DNA from: JBCCWR01 sp039193385
Lineage (GTDB): Bacteria > Verrucomicrobiota > Verrucomicrobiia > Methylacidiphilales > JBCCWR01
Assembly (NCBI GenBank): GCA_039193385.1
Contig: JBCCWR010000018.1
Coordinates: forward strand, 1-24,425
Direction: 5' to 3'
Length of the DNA: 24,425 nt
Below the pieces are notes generated by a model that did no database searches, had not been told where the DNA came from, and was given only the letters and a program-made list of their open reading frames with translations. Of this stretch, positions 1 through 6,940 are shown piece after piece. Made by a program: the position numbers and the translations under genes. The first letter of the stretch is position 1. The number at the start of each line of letters is the position of its first letter.

Positions 1-107
1 CAATTGTTAATATAATTTATATAATCACTCTTGAAAATACTTATCGTCGCCTAATTGTAACTTTGAGGATACGAGATCGAGATGTTAGAACTACAATCTT
101 ACTTTCT

Positions 108-398
108 ATGAATAAAATTCTTGCTCTAGTTCTGGCGATAGCTGGACTCTCTTTGTCGCAATCCGTAGTCGAAGCTAAGGAGGTTCGATGGAAGGGAACA
201 GTTACAGCTGTTAATAGTAATGGCTACAAAGTGGGCCGTGGCTTCACTGCCATTGATGAAAATGGTCAACCCAAGATGTTTTACATTAAGAGCCTTGACC
301 ATCTTGACGTCGGAGATCGTGTCGCTCTTCGTTATATTGATGCTTATCGTTTTCCTCTCAATGTGACTACAATTAAATTTCTTCCTCCTAAGAAATAA
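108..398 (+). CDS. Small secreted protein of unknown function
   Basis: The reading frame is open from a TTG at 63, but the ATG at 108 is the better start because the protein then begins MNKILALVLAIAGL, a clear signal peptide likely cleaved after VVEA or nearby. The mature part is about 70 residues and basic. It alternates beta-like stretches (RWKGTVTAVNSNGY, FYIKSLDHLDVGDRVALRY), which resembles a small OB-like or SH3-like barrel; this fold guess is inference. It has no cysteine and no catalytic motif that I recognise. No good Shine-Dalgarno precedes the start. A TATAAT at 20-25 could be a -10 box, but its -35 would lie outside the window. The gene is convergent with dnaA and shares its terminator. 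It probably acts in the periplasm or at the envelope; function unknown. Confidence 0.6.
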   Translation: MNKILALVLAIAGLSLSQSVVEAKEVRWKGTVTAVNSNGYKVGRGFTAIDENGQPKMFYIKSLDHLDVGDRVALRYIDAYRFPLNVTTIKFLPPKK

Positions 399-424
399 TC
401 GTATCTTACTTTGAGCCGTAATAG

Positions 425-464
425 AAAAACCGAGTAGAGTGAATTTTCACCTACTCGGTTTTTT
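425..464. terminator. Bidirectional rho-independent terminator
   Basis: A 13-bp stem AAAAACCGAGTAG (425-437) pairs with CTACTCGGTTTTT (451-463). An inner GTG/CAC pairing (439-441 with 448-450) closes a short AATTTT loop. The stem has an A-run on its left and a T-run on its right, so it reads as a terminator on both strands. It sits between the convergent small secreted protein and dnaA. Confidence 0.85.
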
Positions 465-492
465 GTAAGATATACATTCTGTCGATAAAATT

Positions 493-1881
493 CTAGTGTA
501 CACCTTCAAGCTTTTGTGTGACGGAATCTACTGAATGACGAAATTTTTCATTAGAGTTCATGCGTTCTTCGATGGTTTTGCATGCGTGTAGGACAGTGCC
601 ATGGTCGCGTCCACCAAATGCTTCACCAATTTCCTGAAGAGATTTGGGTGTCATTTTACGGCTAAGATACATAGCAACCATACGAGGCACAGCAATGTTG
701 GCTGGACGTCGCTTGCTTGTCATGTCTGTCATACGTATGTCAAAGTTTTCAGCTACTCGTTTTTGTATGCTTTCAATGGTGACAATTTGACGGGCTTCTT
801 GTTGGATGAAATCTTTCAGTAGTTCTTCAACTTGATTTTGAGTGATTTTACGGTCATTGAGTGTAGCCCATGCCGCAACTCTGTTTAATGCTCCTTCTAG
901 GCGGCGGATATTTGCTTTAACACGTTCTGCTATAAATAGTAAAACTGAGTCCCCTAGTCGGACCTGCATTTTGGTGGCCTTAGAACGTAGAATGGCAAGA
1001 CGTGTTTCAATATCTGGAGGTTGAAGCTCAGCTGTTAGTCCCCATTCGAAACGAGAAACAAGGCGTTGTTCAAGATTACTCACATCACTGGGAGGGCAGT
1101 CACTAGATAGGACGATCTGCTTGTTTCCATCAAAGAGTGTATTGAACGTATGAAAAAACTCTTCCTGGGAGCGATCTTTACCTGCGAAGAATTGAATATC
1201 ATCAATAAGTAGTACTTCGGCTTGTCGATAACGGCGGCGGAACTTAACGAGTTCACCGTGTTGGATGGCATCAATAAATTCATTTGTAAAATGTTCTGAG
1301 GTCACATAGATAACGCGAGCGTTTCTGTTGTTTTTCTGAATATGATGTCCCACGGCGTGCATCAGGTGTGTTTTACCTAATCCAACAGAACCATGAATGA
1401 AGAGAGGATTATAAACTCGAGCGGGTGAATCAGATACAGCAAGGGCCGCGGCATGGGCAAATTGGTTATTAACACCCACGACAAAACTTTGAAATTCGTA
1501 GTTGGTTTTAAGATTGTTTTTCTGTTGAGCAGTTGACTTGGAAAGCTCGACTTGAGATTGCTTCATTTTTTCCTCAACAGCCTTTTTATCTGCTTTAACA
1601 GATGTTCCATTTGAATGGATGGATTCAAAAATAATTTCCACATTCCTACCAGTTACATGTTCGGCTGCATCTCTAAGTTGATTCAGATAATTTTCTTCGA
1701 TCCAGTATTCGTAGATAGAATTCTCAATGCCTAGGCTTAAGCGTCCAGAATCGTATGAATTAACTGTGATAGGGGCGAACCATCTTTGAAAAGCGTCAGG
1801 AGAAATGAGATTCTGAAGTTCTTTGCAGATCTTTTCCCATGTGGCGTCGCTGTTAAGTGTGTGCGAACTTTCTGATAACAT
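493..1881 (-). CDS. dnaA: Chromosomal replication initiator protein DnaA
   Basis: A complete 462-residue DnaA, the usual length. Domain I (about 12-88) carries the WEKICKEL..F..WFAPI pattern that binds helicase and DnaA partners. Residues 90-125 are a polar linker. The AAA+ domain has Walker A GSVGLGKT (164-171), Walker B LLIDDIQ (224-230) and the RLVSRFEWG segment (273-281) with the arginine-finger region. The C-terminal helix-turn-helix carries the DnaA signature around GGRDHGTV (423-430), which reads DnaA boxes. DnaA opens the replication origin with ATP bound. The gene stands alone: no dnaN, recF or rpmH lies beside it. It diverges from the NYN-domain gene over about 170 bases in which I see no DnaA-box cluster. 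Its 3' end faces the bidirectional terminator at 425-464. The ATG start at 1881 gives a standard N-terminus. Confidence 0.98.
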   Translation of the reverse strand: MLSESSHTLNSDATWEKICKELQNLISPDAFQRWFAPITVNSYDSGRLSLGIENSIYEYWIEENYLNQLRDAAEHVTGRNVEIIFESIHSNGTSVKADKKAVEEKMKQSQVELSKSTAQQKNNLKTNYEFQSFVVGVNNQFAHAAALAVSDSPARVYNPLFIHGSVGLGKTHLMHAVGHHIQKNNRNARVIYVTSEHFTNEFIDAIQHGELVKFRRRYRQAEVLLIDDIQFFAGKDRSQEEFFHTFNTLFDGNKQIVLSSDCPPSDVSNLEQRLVSRFEWGLTAELQPPDIETRLAILRSKATKMQVRLGDSVLLFIAERVKANIRRLEGALNRVAAWATLNDRKITQNQVEELLKDFIQQEARQIVTIESIQKRVAENFDIRMTDMTSKRRPANIAVPRMVAMYLSRKMTPKSLQEIGEAFGGRDHGTVLHACKTIEERMNSNEKFRHSVDSVTQKLEGVH

Positions 1882-2052
1882 GTGTGAGAGCTATTAGAGA
1901 ACGAAGAAATCTACAGACAAGCCGAAAACACCTTTTTATTTAAAAAGTCACAATAGAGCTAATTAGTAGTAAAAATAATAATTAAATTTGCGACAAAATG
2001 TCTCTAAAGGACTGCTTGAGCTTGACTCTTGAAATGTGACACAATTAAAAAA

Positions 2053-2502
2053 ATGGCGGTTAGCGGTAAATATCTATTGATCGATGGGCATAGTGTTATA
2101 TATGCATGGCCACATCTTAGAAAATTGCATGAAAAAGATCGGCGTGCAGCTCGTATGCAACTCATAGATCAACTGGGAAAGTTCCATGATATTTCAGATT
2201 GGTTGGTAACGCTGGTTTTTGATGGACAACAAGGAGTTGTGGAAAAAGCTCAGAAGGGAAAAATGGTTGTACTTTATGCGCAAAGTCATCAAACAGCTGA
2301 TGCTATCATCGAGAGACTCGTCGCAAAAGTACCAGATTCGACACAAGTTTGGGTGGTAACAGCAGATGGAGGAGAGCGTAGAATGGTTGAATCCTTAGGA
2401 GCTATCTCAGTGGATCCGAAATGGTTACAGCGTGAAATAGAAAATGAAACAGGAGTTTGGTCTAAGGAATTGGATAAAATCCATTTAAAGGCTAAATGGT
2501 AG
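2053..2502 (+). CDS. YacP/Rae1-like NYN (PIN-fold) domain protein, putative ribonuclease
   Basis: A 149-residue single-domain protein matching the YacP-type NYN family (PIN-like metal-dependent nucleases; Bacillus Rae1 cleaves mRNA on the ribosome). From the ATG at 2053 it shows the family order: LLIDGHSVIY (8-17, Asp11), LVFDG (54-58, Asp57), TADAIIERL (81-89, Asp83) and VVTADGGERR (101-110, Asp105), giving the expected acidic cluster. The usual DGYN is DGHS here, so the family Asn is Ser. An in-frame TTG at 2029 would add eight residues, but ATG is preferred because the conserved core begins just after it. There is no clear Shine-Dalgarno. The gene diverges from dnaA. Activity and target are inferred from the family, not shown. 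Confidence 0.8.
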   Translation: MAVSGKYLLIDGHSVIYAWPHLRKLHEKDRRAARMQLIDQLGKFHDISDWLVTLVFDGQQGVVEKAQKGKMVVLYAQSHQTADAIIERLVAKVPDSTQVWVVTADGGERRMVESLGAISVDPKWLQREIENETGVWSKELDKIHLKAKW

Positions 2503-2581
2503 ATAATTATAATTGACAGAAAAAAAATAGACCTCAAACTTCCGTAAGTAGTTAGAAATACAGGCTATACAGGAGAAAATA

Positions 2582-3415
2582 ATGTCTAACATGTTAAAAG
2601 TGATTTTCCCGCTCGTAACCATTATAGCCAGTGCGGCTGGTATATTTTTTGGACTCGGGCTCAATGGGGAAAAGAAAACCTATATGGGGCAATTGGTTCA
2701 AACGGAGCGTGCGCTCAAGCAAACCCCTATATTCGGATATAGCGCCAACTATCTGGTAAACAAAGGCGAACCTGCTGCTTCTATTGAGAAAGCTGGTAAA
2801 ATAGCGGTAGGTTTCATGGAGGAGCGAGATAATCTGCAAAAGGAACTCGATACAACGAAAGCAACTCTCGATAGTACTGAGTCAGAAGTTCAATCACTCA
2901 CAGCTAAATTAACCGAAGTAGAGCGTAAGGTAGAAACAGCAAGCCAGGAGATGGAAGCAGCTAAAACCAAAGCGCAGGATTTGGAAGGTCAACTGACAAA
3001 AATCAGTGAAGATTTGGGAGGACGCGATGCCGCACAAGTAGCAGCTGAACTGGATAATTCCAATGAAGCTCTTCGCGTAGCCAAGGCGGAGAAAAAGATT
3101 TTGGATGATAAGGTTGTTACCATGTCTCAGGAACTACAGAAATATAAAGAATTAGAAGTTTTAGCCAATGAACAGCGTGCTCCTCTATCTTTAACGGGTA
3201 AAATTGTAGCTATTAATAAGGAGTGGAATTTCGTTGTATTAAATGTTGGCAAAGATGATCAGTTAGCTGATGGGATTGATTTGACTGTTTATCGCGGCAA
3301 TGACCTAGTTGGTAAGGTGAGGACGGTCAGCGTTGATGCTAACACAGCTATTGCAGACATTCTTCCAGATTGGACAAAAGCTGAAATTCAGATTGGCGAT
3401 CAGGTTATTTTCTGA
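2582..3415 (+). CDS. Membrane-anchored coiled-coil protein with C-terminal beta domain
   Basis: A 277-residue protein with one N-terminal membrane segment (about 5-27, KVIFPLVTIIASAAGIFFGL) and little charge before it, suggesting an anchor with the rest outside the cytoplasm. Residues 79-195 form a long, highly charged coiled coil rich in Glu, Lys and Ala. The last 75 residues form a separate domain: LTGKIVAINKEWNFVVLNVG, then GIDLTVYRGNDLVGKV and IQIGDQVIF. This resembles the MreC-like or barrel-type 'GKI..vn..w.fvvlNvG' domains common in Verrucomicrobia and Planctomycetes envelope proteins. A clear AGGAGA site lies about six bases before the ATG. The next gene, a tiny lipoprotein, starts 16 bases downstream, so the two are likely co-transcribed. 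A structural or scaffold role in the envelope is inference. Confidence 0.7.
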   Translation: MSNMLKVIFPLVTIIASAAGIFFGLGLNGEKKTYMGQLVQTERALKQTPIFGYSANYLVNKGEPAASIEKAGKIAVGFMEERDNLQKELDTTKATLDSTESEVQSLTAKLTEVERKVETASQEMEAAKTKAQDLEGQLTKISEDLGGRDAAQVAAELDNSNEALRVAKAEKKILDDKVVTMSQELQKYKELEVLANEQRAPLSLTGKIVAINKEWNFVVLNVGKDDQLADGIDLTVYRGNDLVGKVRTVSVDANTAIADILPDWTKAEIQIGDQVIF

Positions 3416-3431
3416 CACCCTCTAGTTCTAT

Positions 3432-3608
3432 ATGTTCAAGCTTTGTAAAATTACTTTTGGTCTCGTGCTTACAGCCGTATTGTCAGTTTTTGTATCATGT
3501 GCTTCTACTTCCACAGGAGAAGAAGATCAAGTTTCTACACTCCCTTGGAACTCGCCCCAGAGTTGGGAAGGTCAAGGTGCTCTCGGTGGTATAGTGGGCG
3601 AAAATTGA
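3432..3608 (+). CDS. Small lipoprotein with C-terminal PWN..WEG..GG motif
   Basis: A 58-residue reading frame starting at the ATG at 3432 and ending at TGA 3606-3608. It begins MFKLCKITFGLVLTAVLSVF and continues to VSCAS, a type II signal peptide with the lipidated cysteine at residue 23. The mature part is only about 35 residues. It runs through a polar segment (STSTGEEDQ) to the ending LPWNSPQSWEGQGALGG, which looks like a conserved module. Translation of the sequence shows this directly. From memory, similar short lipoproteins ending in PWN..WEG..GG occur in Verrucomicrobia, but I cannot confirm this here. The gene lies 16 bases after the coiled-coil protein and 15 bases before the dihydrouridine synthase, so it is probably in the same operon. 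It would sit at the outer or inner membrane; role unknown. Confidence 0.7.
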   Translation: MFKLCKITFGLVLTAVLSVFVSCASTSTGEEDQVSTLPWNSPQSWEGQGALGGIVGEN

Positions 3609-3623
3609 TCAAGTAAATCGTTC

Positions 3624-4664
3624 ATGTTCGCAATAAAACTTAAGGATTTGATCCTTAGGTCTCCTTTATTACTTTCTCCTATGGCAGGTTACACGAACTT
3701 GCCCTTCCGTCTCTGTGTACGCTCTTTGGGCGGCTTATCGATTGCAACGACAGATTTGGTTAGCGCCCGTTCATTACTTGAAATGAATCCGAAGGGTATA
3801 CGAATGGTAGCTAGTTGCTCCAATGATCGGCCCCTCGGGGTACAGCTTTTTGGAGGTAAATCCGATGAATTGCGTGATGCAGCACGTTTTCTGGAGGATC
3901 TAGGTATTGATCTGATTGATATTAATATGGGATGTCCTGTAGAGAAAGTGACGAAACAAGGCGGTGGAGCGGCTTTGATGAAGGATGAAGAGTTGACAGA
4001 GGAGCTTGTACGCAATGTTGTCGATGCAGTTGATTTGCCAGTTACGGTGAAAATGCGCCTGGGTTGGGATGATGATAACATCAATGCGCATAAGATTGCG
4101 CCGCGTCTTGAGCAGATGGGCGTAGCGGCAGTTGCTATTCACGGACGCACACGAGAGCAGGGGTACACAGGCAGTGTAAATCTCGATGGAATTCGTGCTG
4201 TAGTTGAGTCGGTGAAAAAAATTCCCGTTTTTGGCAATGGCGATGTATCAACACATCATGATGCTAAACGAATGATTGATGAAATCGGTTGTGCAGGTGT
4301 CATGGTTGGGCGTGCAGCATTGGCAGATCCTTTCTTCTTTCGCAAGACATTACATTTTCTCGAAACAGCGGAAGTGCATCCTGAAATTACATTAGAAGAA
4401 AGGATGCTATTTATGCATCGTCATTTTGCTACAGCGGTATGGTTCTATGGCGAGCATGAGGCATGCGTCCTTTTCCGTAAAGTAGTGCCTGGCTATAGTG
4501 AGTATTTTCCATCTAAAGAAACCTGGCGTAGAGAGACACAGGAAATGTCATGTGTGGATGATTACAAAAAGATTACCAAAAAGTTATGTCCATCGGATCT
4601 TTCAGAACTTTGTCGAGAGCCTGATTTGGATGTGGTAAGAAATATAGATCTTTTTAGCAGATGA
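3624..4664 (+). CDS. dusB: tRNA-dihydrouridine synthase (Dus family, DusB/NifR3-like)
   Basis: An FMN-dependent enzyme that reduces uridine to dihydrouridine in tRNA using NADPH. The 346-residue protein shows the full Dus TIM barrel: LLLSPMAGYTNLPFR (15-29), VQLFGG (73-78), DINMGCP (99-105) with the catalytic proton donor Cys104, then VEKVTKQGGGAALM. It also has the FMN-contacting TVKMRLGW with Lys143, AIHGRTREQGYTG (171-183), FGNGDV (203-208) and VMVGRAALADP (226-236). A helical tRNA-binding domain follows from about 250 to the end. The Dus identity is firm; the B subtype is tentative. The ATG at 3624 comes 15 bases after the small lipoprotein gene, consistent with read-through from it. Confidence 0.93.
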   Translation: MFAIKLKDLILRSPLLLSPMAGYTNLPFRLCVRSLGGLSIATTDLVSARSLLEMNPKGIRMVASCSNDRPLGVQLFGGKSDELRDAARFLEDLGIDLIDINMGCPVEKVTKQGGGAALMKDEELTEELVRNVVDAVDLPVTVKMRLGWDDDNINAHKIAPRLEQMGVAAVAIHGRTREQGYTGSVNLDGIRAVVESVKKIPVFGNGDVSTHHDAKRMIDEIGCAGVMVGRAALADPFFFRKTLHFLETAEVHPEITLEERMLFMHRHFATAVWFYGEHEACVLFRKVVPGYSEYFPSKETWRRETQEMSCVDDYKKITKKLCPSDLSELCREPDLDVVRNIDLFSR

Positions 4665-4718
4665 CCTTAAGAAAATAAACGTGGCCTAAATTCTTAAATA
4701 AGATATGTTTAAATACTA

Positions 4719-5243
4719 ATGTTTAGCATAGATAGTTACCAATATGCCTTGGAGAGTACGCGTATTCTTCTACCGCCAGATCGGCGACTTGAGACGTTTG
4801 GTACTTCTGTGTTAAGTTATTATCTCATTACAGAAGAGATGGATCAGGTTAATTGTTCAAATGTTCGCGAAGGACAAATCGTTGCTGAGAAACCAGAAAT
4901 TATTACGCCGGATCGTATGGCTAATCTAATGCTAGATGGCTGGGGTGAGCAAGGTGAAGCATTTATTGATGCGCTGGGTCCAAATTTGAAAAAAATGACC
5001 TTTCTTCAGTATGGCTTTAGCCTGAAGAAAAAAGAAATTAAATTTTATCAGCTCCATGAATCCTTGCCTGAAGTTTGTGATAAAGTAAAAGAGCAAGTTT
5101 CTAGTAAGGAAGATCCCCTCTCTGTGGTAATGACTGGTGTGGACGATGCCTGGGAAGTTAGTTTGCTTAAGTTCATGGTTGAAATTGCTGCGTCATCGGG
5201 ACAATCCAATATTAAAGATCTTAGAGATCTCGGCTTCATTTAA
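4719..5243 (+). CDS. Protein of unknown function
   Basis: A 174-residue soluble protein with no signal peptide or membrane segment. It has an N-terminal YQYALESTRILLPPDRRLETFG stretch, a central EGQIVAEKPEIITPDRMANLMLDGWG segment and a C-terminal half that is helical and charged (SLLKFMVEIAASS). I do not recognise a family. The even composition, codon usage like its neighbours and well-formed ends argue that it is a real gene. It is 54 bases downstream of the dihydrouridine synthase on the same strand and could share its transcript. It precedes the diadenylate cyclase gene by about 150 bases. No functional residues can be named. Confidence 0.7.
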   Translation: MFSIDSYQYALESTRILLPPDRRLETFGTSVLSYYLITEEMDQVNCSNVREGQIVAEKPEIITPDRMANLMLDGWGEQGEAFIDALGPNLKKMTFLQYGFSLKKKEIKFYQLHESLPEVCDKVKEQVSSKEDPLSVVMTGVDDAWEVSLLKFMVEIAASSGQSNIKDLRDLGFI

Positions 5244-5389
5244 ATTCGCGCTCATCAATCCTCAAAAAAAATTTATCGCTCCAGCACTGTTTTGTTTGAG
5301 TGCAGCATAAAAGTATTTATGATCATATTAAGCGGAGCAATCTAGGGTGTTAGATTAAGACTCTGGCTTACATTTTGCAGATAGAGTCA

Positions 5390-6841
5390 ATGGACAAGTT
5401 ATGGTTGCACACAATTGACGTAGCAGTATGCGCGTTGCTTTTACGTATAGTTCTTGGTTGGTTAGTGACCTACCGTAGGTTACTGTGGCTTTTACTTTCT
5501 GTCATTGGTTTGGCTATTGCTGTCTCTCTGATTTATTATTTTAAATTACCATTTGCCAACATCTTGGTGGCGGTTCTTCTAGCGCCCATTCTCATTATTA
5601 TCATACTTTCCTTTTTGCCTGAGTTAAGCCGGGTGTATCAAGCAGCAAGTCATGGCAATCTCTTTGGTGCTCGTGGGCAAGTGTCTCGTGAAATCATTCC
5701 TATTTTAGGTGATGCTCTCTCTGAAATGGCTGAAATAAGACGCGGCGGACTTATTGTTTTACCTCGTGGCGATAGCATCGACTCTTTAATTAGTGGTGGA
5801 GAAGGAGTGGAGGCTGAGTTAAATAAAACGCTTTTGCTGTCTATTTTCAGTACAAAGTCTCCCCGACATGATGGGGCAGTCGTGGTTAATGGAAATAGGA
5901 TCAAGCGCGTAGGATCAGTTTTGCCTTTGGCTTCAGCCGATGGCGCAGGTGCTGAGTTAGGCACAAGGCACCTCGCTGCACTAGGCCTTTCAGAGCGTTG
6001 TGATGCTGACGTTTTAGTCGTATCGGAAGAGCGCGGAGTGGTCTCACATGCCCGCGAAGGTAAGCTGAGTGTCATACGTCCTACGACGCGTGATAATATT
6101 GATAGACGTTTAAGGGAGATACTCGAAATCTTACCCGGAAAAAGTCGCACAAAAAATCCTCTCTTTCTTTCTATTGTGCTTTGGATAACAGCCGGATTAC
6201 TTGGAGCGGTTGGTACATATCAAGTCCAGGCGTTTAAAGATAGGTCTGCTGATTCGCCTTTAATCACAGAAACGATTGAAGCGAGTATTCGTTATACAGG
6301 AATGGCAGAGAATGTTTTCATTCATGGTGAGACGCCTCCTAAGACATGTCTGCTTTATTTATCTCGTCCAGAAGATTTTAATTTACCTGAAAAATTAAGT
6401 CTTGATGTCGATCTAGCTGAGTACAAACCCAATAACAAAAAATTAGAAATTAACCTTGCTCCTGAAATGATTGCCAATATCCCCGAAGGAGTAAAAGTTT
6501 CAAAAATAGAACCAGTAGCGCTGCAGTTAGTATTGGCTGAAATACGGATAGAGCGTTTGAAAGTAAGAAAACCTGAGCTAACTGCTTTAGCATCCAATCT
6601 TCGGATCAACAAAGTAAGCATTGTTCCTGAGGTGATAGTTGCTGAAATAAAGGATTTAAATTATAGAAAATCCAGCGGTGTTGAAAGTTTTCCTATAGAT
6701 CTTTCTGAAATTACGCAACCAGGTATCTATCAGCTCAAAACTAAGCTGAATATCCCATCCTATATTCGAGTCATGGGGCAAGGGCTGAATGAGCAGAATG
6801 GAGGCATTGGTGTTACTATCGAGATCTCTGAAAAACAATAA
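5390..6841 (+). CDS. cdaA: Diadenylate cyclase (CdaA-type) fused to CdaR/YbbR-like repeats
   Basis: Makes cyclic di-AMP from two ATP in CdaA-type proteins. Numbering here counts from a TTG at 5375; the ATG at 5390 (subtract five) is preferred. Three membrane helices (about 11-30, 36-56, 60-80) match CdaA. The DAC domain (about 90-250) has SPRHDGAVVV with the DGA motif at 166-168, LGTRHLAALG (196-204) and DADVLVVSEERG. The usual RHR motif reads RHL (198-200). A fourth membrane helix (262-284) then leads to about 200 residues of beta-rich repeats in YbbR/CdaR style (VFIHGETPPK, LDVDLAEYKPNNKKLEINL, VALQLVLAEI, GIYQLKTKLNIPSYIRVMG). CdaR is the extracytoplasmic regulator usually encoded next to cdaA; here both lie in one chain. 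Topology predicts the cyclase in the cytoplasm and the repeats outside. Cyclase activity is inferred and depends on how much the RHL change costs. Confidence 0.85.
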   Translation: MDKLWLHTIDVAVCALLLRIVLGWLVTYRRLLWLLLSVIGLAIAVSLIYYFKLPFANILVAVLLAPILIIIILSFLPELSRVYQAASHGNLFGARGQVSREIIPILGDALSEMAEIRRGGLIVLPRGDSIDSLISGGEGVEAELNKTLLLSIFSTKSPRHDGAVVVNGNRIKRVGSVLPLASADGAGAELGTRHLAALGLSERCDADVLVVSEERGVVSHAREGKLSVIRPTTRDNIDRRLREILEILPGKSRTKNPLFLSIVLWITAGLLGAVGTYQVQAFKDRSADSPLITETIEASIRYTGMAENVFIHGETPPKTCLLYLSRPEDFNLPEKLSLDVDLAEYKPNNKKLEINLAPEMIANIPEGVKVSKIEPVALQLVLAEIRIERLKVRKPELTALASNLRINKVSIVPEVIVAEIKDLNYRKSSGVESFPIDLSEITQPGIYQLKTKLNIPSYIRVMGQGLNEQNGGIGVTIEISEKQ

Positions 6842-6940
6842 CCCACATCGCTGTTACAGTCATAAAACATTCTCTTGTCAAAATAGCTCAATAGCATTCT
6901 GGTTTTGACTTGATGGGTGACTGAGGTAAAAGGCTAATTT

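Noticed and set aside
63..107. TTG-initiated extension of the first protein
   Set aside because: It places 15 charged residues before a clear signal peptide that starts at the ATG at 108.
5285..5310. GCACT/AGTGC inverted repeat upstream of the cyclase gene
   Set aside because: Five-base arms and no T-run; no resemblance to a cyclic di-AMP riboswitch that I could support.
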